Shown here piece after piece: positions 5,244-8,586 of a DNA stretch of 8,586 nt. Position 1 is the first letter of the stretch. Each line of letters opens with the position of its first letter. The stretch is from Treponema sp. (GTDB lineage: Bacteria > Spirochaetota > Spirochaetia > Treponematales > Breznakiellaceae), in the NCBI GenBank assembly GCA_031275535.1, contig JAISOR010000310.1, forward strand, positions 1-8,586, read 5' to 3'. The notes beneath the pieces were generated by a model. The model searched no databases. It was not told where the DNA came from and saw nothing but the letters and a program-made list of their open reading frames with translations. A program made the position numbers and the translations under genes.

Positions 5244-6964
5244 TATTTGATCCTCCAACTGACGGAGAGCTTTCTGCTGCCCATCACATCCGTGCCAAAG
5301 TCAAATATGAGCCGGGATACGAACAGGGCGGTAAATACCGAGGAGAAGACCCCAATGGCCAGGCTGACCGCAAAGCCCTGGATGGGGCCGGAACCAAGCT
5401 GGGAGAGGAACAGGGCCGCAATAAAGGTGGTGATGTTGGAGTCCATGATAGCCCAAAAGGCCTTATCAAAACCCGCATCCACCGCGGCCTTGCGTCCCTT
5501 TCCAAGGCGCAGTTCTTCTTTCATCCGTTCAAAGATAATAACGTTGGCGTCCACCGCCATGCCGATAGTCAGGATAAACCCGGCAATACTGGGCAGGGTC
5601 AGGGTAAAATTAAAGGCCGAAAGGACGCTGAACATAAGGTAAAAGTTCATGACCTGGGCGATCACCGCATTGATCCCCGCTCCCTTATAGAAGATGAGCA
5701 TGAAGATCATCACCGCCACCAGGCCGCCGATAAGGGCATACAGGCCCTGGCGGATGGTATCTTCCCCCATGGAGGCCCCGATGGCCTGTTGATTCACCAC
5801 CTCCAGTTCCACCGGCAGGGCCGCGGTCCTGAGGGTAAGGGCGATGTTGTCGGCCTCCTCCTGATCAAACCCGGTAAGCCGTACCGCGTCACGGATGGCG
5901 CTCTGGATGGTAGCCTGGGATTTAACCCGGTCATCCAATACAATGGCCAGGGGTTTTCCCACATTGGCGGAGGTGAGCTGGTAGAAGATCTCCCCCCCCT
6001 CGGAATCCAGCATAAAGGTAACTTCCGGTTTCCCGTCCAGGGAATTCCGCTCCACCAGGGCGCTCTGGATATGGTTGCCGTCCAGCCCTACGTCCCGCTT
6101 AACCGCCGTATAACCGGTAAATTCATCCAGGCCATAGCGATCCTTGGCATATACCCCCCGGACAACCACATCCGAAGGTACAATAGAGGGATCAATAAGG
6201 TTCCCCGCCCCGTCAAAGGTGCTGGTGGGGTGGCTTGCGTAGTAGGCATTAAAGTCCGCGGCGGCTTCCTGATCCACGATATGGAAGGCCAGCCCCCCCT
6301 TGCCCATGATGATGGAGTTAATCCGTTCGGGATCAGCGGCGCCGGGGATTTCCACGTAGATCTGATCCTCCCCCTGGCGCCGGATAACCGGCTCGGTAAG
6401 GCCGAAACGGTCGATCCTGCTGTTAAGGACCTCCAGGGCCCGGTTTATCGCGTCCTCCCGGTCCTCTTCATTCAGATCCCGGCCCAGCCGTTCCCTAAGG
6501 GCATCCAGATCGGCCTGCAAGACGATGCTTAAACCCCCGGAAAGATCTAAGCCCAGCTGGACCGCGTTTTTCTGCAGGTCCTTGAGGGCAAAAATATCCT
6601 CCCGGTACCGGGTTTCAATGGCGTCCAGCGCTTCCTGCCGGTTGGGAAAGGAAGACAGCACCGCCTGCGCGTCCCATAAAGCGGGGGGGGATTGTTTGGC
6701 ATCCTTATACATCTTCTTTGCCAGGGGGATCAAAAAGGCCATCCGCTCCGGAACCTCCCCGCCTGAGCGGGCCAGGTCCACAAGTTCCTGCAAATCCGCC
6801 TGGGCCGTCTGGGAAGCGTAGATCTTAATCTGCTCCCGGGCCCCCAGCGCCAAGGTCTGATCCTCCTTGGGTATCATAAAATACCAGCGCATGGTCGGAT
6901 ATAAAAAAATAAAACACACCACTACCGTCGCAAGGACGATAAAGAACCGGTATCGTTTACTCAT
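5243..6964 (-). CDS. secD: Protein translocase subunit SecD
   Basis: This 573-residue inner-membrane RND-type protein works with SecF and YajC to complete Sec-dependent export. Order: first membrane segment about 6-24; a long polar, helix-like stretch to about 136; the SecD motif LGLDLSGG (137-144); the periplasmic P1 region with LEVLNSRIDRFGL (178-189) and IYVEIPGA (202-209); SAIRDAVRLTGF (355-366) and LRTAALPVELEVV (378-390); then five membrane segments from about 405, including ILTIGMAVDANVIIFERMKEE (464-484) with the conserved Asp and Asn. All key motifs are intact. The ATG at 6964 has GGAG 7 nt upstream and follows yajC by 17 nt; the stop overlaps the secF start. The roughly 105 residues between the first membrane segment and LGLDLSGG are unusual compared with E. 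coli. Two 8-base C runs on the + strand (G runs in one codon string, C runs in the other) lie within the gene. Confidence 0.96.
   Translation of the reverse strand: MSKRYRFFIVLATVVVCFIFLYPTMRWYFMIPKEDQTLALGAREQIKIYASQTAQADLQELVDLARSGGEVPERMAFLIPLAKKMYKDAKQSPPALWDAQAVLSSFPNRQEALDAIETRYREDIFALKDLQKNAVQLGLDLSGGLSIVLQADLDALRERLGRDLNEEDREDAINRALEVLNSRIDRFGLTEPVIRRQGEDQIYVEIPGAADPERINSIIMGKGGLAFHIVDQEAAADFNAYYASHPTSTFDGAGNLIDPSIVPSDVVVRGVYAKDRYGLDEFTGYTAVKRDVGLDGNHIQSALVERNSLDGKPEVTFMLDSEGGEIFYQLTSANVGKPLAIVLDDRVKSQATIQSAIRDAVRLTGFDQEEADNIALTLRTAALPVELEVVNQQAIGASMGEDTIRQGLYALIGGLVAVMIFMLIFYKGAGINAVIAQVMNFYLMFSVLSAFNFTLTLPSIAGFILTIGMAVDANVIIFERMKEELRLGKGRKAAVDAGFDKAFWAIMDSNITTFIAALFLSQLGSGPIQGFAVSLAIGVFSSVFTALFVSRLIFDFGTDVMGSRKLSVSWRIK
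5252..5256 (-). promoter_or_regulatory. Shine-Dalgarno of secF (decides start)
   Basis: GGAGG on the minus strand lies 8 nt before the ATG at 5243-5241, inside the last codons of secD. This favours the ATG over the TTG at 5258-5256, which would itself overlap the GGAGG. Confidence 0.75.
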
Positions 6965-6981
6965 GCCTTTGCTCCAACTGA

Positions 6982-7377
6982 CTAGTTCTTGGACTCTTCC
7001 GCGGACTCTCCGTCTTTTTGTTCAATCGCTTCCGTTTTTTCGGCTTTTTCCGCCTTGGCGACGCTTTCTACGTTGGAAATAGCGCTGCGGCTGAATTCCA
7101 GTTTCGTATTCTCATCCACCCTGACGATGACCGAGCCTTCCTTGACGTTCTGGATTACCCCATGGATCCCGCCGATGGTAATGATCTTGTCCCCTTTTTT
7201 GAGGGCATTCAGCATACGCTGGGTTTCTTTCTGTTTTTTGTTCTGGGGCCGGATAATCAGAAAATAAAAAATAAGGATGATCAAGGCAAAGGGAATCAGG
7301 GTCGTGATAAAAGAAGAAGAACCGGCCGCGCCGCCATCGGGGGCGCCCATAAGAAGGGAAAACACAAATGAATTCAT
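6982..7377 (-). CDS. yajC: Sec translocon accessory subunit YajC
   Basis: This 131-residue protein has one membrane helix (about 24-42), preceded by a short small-residue N-terminus and followed by the family signature IIRPQNKKQKE (41-51) and GDKIITIGGIHG (62-73). YajC associates with SecDF; its exact job is unsettled. The last 29 residues form a Glu/Lys/Ala-rich, probably disordered tail, longer than the compact YajC of E. coli. The ATG at 7377 has AAGGAAG 7 nt upstream. It heads the yajC-secD-secF block, 17 nt before secD, with its own promoter just upstream. Confidence 0.95.
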   Translation of the reverse strand: MNSFVFSLLMGAPDGGAAGSSSFITTLIPFALIILIFYFLIIRPQNKKQKETQRMLNALKKGDKIITIGGIHGVIQNVKEGSVIVRVDENTKLEFSRSAISNVESVAKAEKAEKTEAIEQKDGESAEESKN

Positions 7378-7413
7378 ATAAAAACTTCCTTAAAATGTAA
7401 TAGAGCTTTTGGT

Positions 7414-7442
7414 AAGGTATCATAAGGAAAACTAAGGGTCAA
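7414..7442 (-). promoter_or_regulatory. Sigma-70-type promoter of the yajC-secDF operon
   Basis: On the minus strand TTGACC (7442-7437), a 17-nt spacer and TACCTT (7419-7414) form a promoter. A TG dinucleotide one base before the -10 (7422-7421) makes an extended -10. The start would be near 7407, giving a leader of about 30 nt that carries the yajC ribosome site. The -35 lies only 7 nt past the stop of the preceding gene, and no strong terminator separates them, so read-through is possible. Confidence 0.6.
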
Positions 7443-7449
7443 GGTCCCG

Positions 7450-7740
7450 CTAGAGCACTATGATCCGTTTAACTTCCACCGGGAAAACCCCGAAAAGCCG
7501 GTCCAGGGCCGAATCGGCGGCGTAGGCGGTGCCGGAGGCTTTGTTGTAGAGTTCCACCACCGCCGCCTTTTCTTCGGCGGAGCCGGAATAAACCGCCGAC
7601 GAATAGGCCGCCCGGAAAAGCCCCCTTTCGGCCAATTCCCTGGTCGAAAGGGCGCCATATCTCCGCTGGGCCTGGCCGTCCACCACCGCCGCCGGTCCGT
7701 CATATCCAATGGTAAAAACAAAATCTTTCCGGGATATCAT
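7450..7740 (-). CDS. Uncharacterised 96-residue protein in the rubrerythrin-rubredoxin cluster
   Basis: This is a real-looking small gene whose family I cannot name with confidence. The start at 7740 (MISRKDFVFTIGYDG) is supported by AGAGG 5 nt upstream (GAGG at 7749-7746). A longer reading to 7935 would run across the rubredoxin gene and its N-terminal part looks like out-of-frame translation. The protein has no signal peptide, no membrane segment and no cysteine, so it is not an Fe-S carrier. It begins with a beta-like FVFTIGY / AAVVDG segment, then QRRYGALSTRELAERGLFRAAY-type helical stretches, and ends in a hydrophobic VKRIIVL strand. It probably adopts a compact cytosolic alpha/beta fold. 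It follows rubredoxin by 49 nt and shares its strand, so a role in the same peroxide response or in regulation is possible but unproven. Confidence 0.7.
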   Translation of the reverse strand: MISRKDFVFTIGYDGPAAVVDGQAQRRYGALSTRELAERGLFRAAYSSAVYSGSAEEKAAVVELYNKASGTAYAADSALDRLFGVFPVEVKRIIVL

Positions 7741-7745
7741 AAAGA

Positions 7746-7750
7746 CCTCT
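7746..7750 (-). promoter_or_regulatory. Shine-Dalgarno that sets the start of the 96-residue protein
   Basis: AGAGG on the minus strand, 5 nt before the ATG at 7740-7738. It argues for this internal start and against the upstream in-frame ATGs within rubredoxin DNA. Confidence 0.6.
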
Positions 7751-7765
7751 TCCTTTGGGCAGTCC

Positions 7766-7783
7766 GCCATCCCTGGGGATGGC
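7766..7783 (-). promoter_or_regulatory. Hairpin between rubredoxin and the 96-residue gene
   Basis: Perfect 8-bp inverted repeat GCCATCCC (7766-7773) / GGGATGGC (7776-7783) with a 2-nt centre; in RNA it would fold as a 7-bp stem with a 4-nt loop. It lies 6 nt past the rubredoxin stop. No U-run follows, so it is more likely a stability or processing element than a full terminator. Confidence 0.5.
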
Positions 7784-7789
7784 CCGGCC

Positions 7790-7951
7790 CTAATCGGTAG
7801 GTGAAAAAGAGTCCTTTCCGACGCCGCAGAGGGGACAGAGCCAATCGCCGGGTAGATCCTCAAACGCGGTTCCCGGGGCAGCTCCCTGGTCGGGATCGCC
7901 TGTTGCGGGATCATAGATATAACCGCAGACATCACATATATACTTCTGCAT
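7790..7951 (-). CDS. Rubredoxin
   Basis: This is a 53-residue small iron protein that carries single electrons, typically to rubrerythrin, superoxide reductase or oxygen-reducing flavoproteins in anaerobes. The four iron-binding cysteines stand in the standard pairs C6-x2-C9-G ([11 protein letters not shown]) and C39-x2-C42-G ([11 protein letters not shown]). The usual aromatic and turn residues (Y11, Y13, D14, P15, G18, D19, P20, W37, F49) are present, and the length is typical. The start at 7951 has a strong AAAAGGAGG 4 nt upstream, which overlaps the rubrerythrin stop region. The gap to rubrerythrin is 11 nt, so the two are co-transcribed, with rubredoxin the likely electron donor. The gene is short and easily missed, since a longer reading in another frame covers it. 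Confidence 0.95.
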   Translation of the reverse strand: MQKYICDVCGYIYDPATGDPDQGAAPGTAFEDLPGDWLCPLCGVGKDSFSPTD

Positions 7952-7962
7952 AGAACCTCCTT

Positions 7963-8538
7963 TTACCAATTCTCGCCCAATAGCTCAAAATATTCCTGCG
8001 GATGGGCGCAGGCAGGACAAGCCTTGGGAGCCTCCGGCCCCTCATGGATATATCCGCAGTTAATGCAGCGCCACATCACGGGCTTATCCTTTTTGAAGAC
8101 CTTCCCTGAATCCAGATTTTCCTTGAGCTTGTAGTACCGTTTGGCGTGTTGTTTTTCGGCCACCGCAATGGCCTCAAATACGGCCGCAATGGCGGCAAAC
8201 CCTTCCTCCCGGGCCGTTTTGGCAAATCCGGGATACATTTCCTTCCACTCATAGTCCTCGCCGCCGCCGGCCTCTTTAAGGTTTTCGCTGGTGGTCCCGA
8301 TGACTCCCGCGGGAAAGGCCGCCTCAATGACGACCTCCCCCCCCTCGAGGAATTTAAAGAGCCGTTTGGCATGCTCCTTTTCCTGTTCCGCAGTCTCCGT
8401 AAATATCTGAGATATCTGCACATACCCCTCTTTTTTTGCGACGCCGGCAAAAAAAGTATACCGGTTTCGAGCCTGGGACTCGCCCGCAAAGGCGGTAAGC
8501 AGGTTCTTCTCGGTCTGGGTTCCTTTTACACTAGTCAT
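7963..8538 (-). CDS. rbr: Rubrerythrin (non-haem diiron peroxidase)
   Basis: This 191-residue cytoplasmic enzyme reduces hydrogen peroxide to water in anaerobes, using NADH-derived electrons through rubredoxin. It has an N-terminal ferritin-like four-helix bundle with the complete diiron ligand set: E20 ([11 protein letters not shown]), E53 and H56 (EKEH), E94 and E97 (EDYE), E128 and H131 (EKQH). A C-terminal rubredoxin-like domain carries C158-x2-C161 ([11 protein letters not shown]) and C174-x2-C177 (ACPACAHP). Domain order and length are classic. The ATG at 8538 is preceded by AAGGAGAGG at 8550-8542, ending 3 nt before the start. It leads the cluster with rubredoxin 11 nt downstream. A perfect 6-bp inverted repeat directly upstream of the ribosome site may be regulatory. 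Confidence 0.96.
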   Translation of the reverse strand: MTSVKGTQTEKNLLTAFAGESQARNRYTFFAGVAKKEGYVQISQIFTETAEQEKEHAKRLFKFLEGGEVVIEAAFPAGVIGTTSENLKEAGGGEDYEWKEMYPGFAKTAREEGFAAIAAVFEAIAVAEKQHAKRYYKLKENLDSGKVFKKDKPVMWRCINCGYIHEGPEAPKACPACAHPQEYFELLGENW

Positions 8539-8550
8539 AATCCTCTCCTT

Positions 8551-8584
8551 GAAGATACATCTTCCTTATAAATAGTGACATCTT
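8551..8584 (-). promoter_or_regulatory. Rubrerythrin upstream region: -10-like box and possible operator
   Basis: A perfect inverted repeat GAAGAT-AC-ATCTTC (8551-8564) abuts the ribosome site. On the minus strand, -10-like TATTTA (8574-8569) or TATAAG (8570-8565) precedes it, and AAGATGT occurs twice, at 8584-8578 and 8563-8557, 21 nt apart. The -35 would lie beyond the window edge, so the promoter cannot be confirmed. The repeat could be an operator at the start site or an RNA hairpin next to the ribosome site. Confidence 0.4.
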
Positions 8585-8586
8585 TT

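Noticed and set aside
5244..5258. A TTG start for SecF five codons upstream
   Set aside because: The TTG overlaps the GGAGG that serves the ATG at 5243, and it adds no conserved residues.
5789..6532. A 247-codon open frame antisense to secD
   Set aside because: Same Gly/Pro/His-rich shadow composition; it lies fully inside a well-supported gene and has no ribosome site of note.
7741..7935. A 65-residue N-terminal extension of the 96-residue protein
   Set aside because: The extension covers the rubredoxin gene in another frame, while a good ribosome site supports the ATG at 7740.

Overview
The window looks like chromosomal DNA from a GC-rich, anaerobic, diderm bacterium. The protein style, the yajC-secD-secF block with a large SecD, and the rubrerythrin/rubredoxin pair suggest a spirochaete, perhaps a gut-type Treponema. 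That assignment rests on recognition of the proteins and not on a search. All recognised genes are intact. No mobile element, tRNA, rRNA or CRISPR array is visible.

Left part, + strand. Positions 1-114 may be the tail of an upstream membrane protein, followed by a likely intrinsic terminator. A good sigma-70-type promoter (185-214) sits so close to the ATG of an exonuclease III/AP endonuclease gene (222-1004) that the transcript would be leaderless or almost so. After a long hairpin with a C(UUCG)G loop comes a compact rhomboid protease (1055-1618) with a complete catalytic set.

Rest of the window, - strand, read right to left. An oxidative-stress cluster comes first: rubrerythrin (8538-7963), a 53-residue rubredoxin (7951-7790) and an unrecognised 96-residue protein (7740-7450). 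A second promoter (7442-7414) then drives yajC (7377-6982), secD (6964-5243) and secF (5243-4020), the accessory part of the Sec translocon. These are followed by ispH, the last enzyme of the MEP isoprenoid pathway (3971-3117), and a phytoene-dehydrogenase-like FAD oxidoreductase (3120-1615) whose ATG overlaps the ispH stop. Junctions are tight (17 nt, 1-nt overlap, 48 nt, 4-nt overlap), so yajC to the oxidoreductase is probably one operon.

The two transcription units converge, and their stop codons overlap by 4 nt at 1615-1618 with no clear terminator between them.

I do not see a clearly new defence or mobile system. The best leads are the ispH-coupled oxidoreductase, which may act on an isoprenoid; the uncharacterised 96-residue partner of the rubrerythrin pair; the interlocking inverted repeats between secF and ispH; the inverted repeat in front of rubrerythrin; and the leaderless-type exoA promoter.
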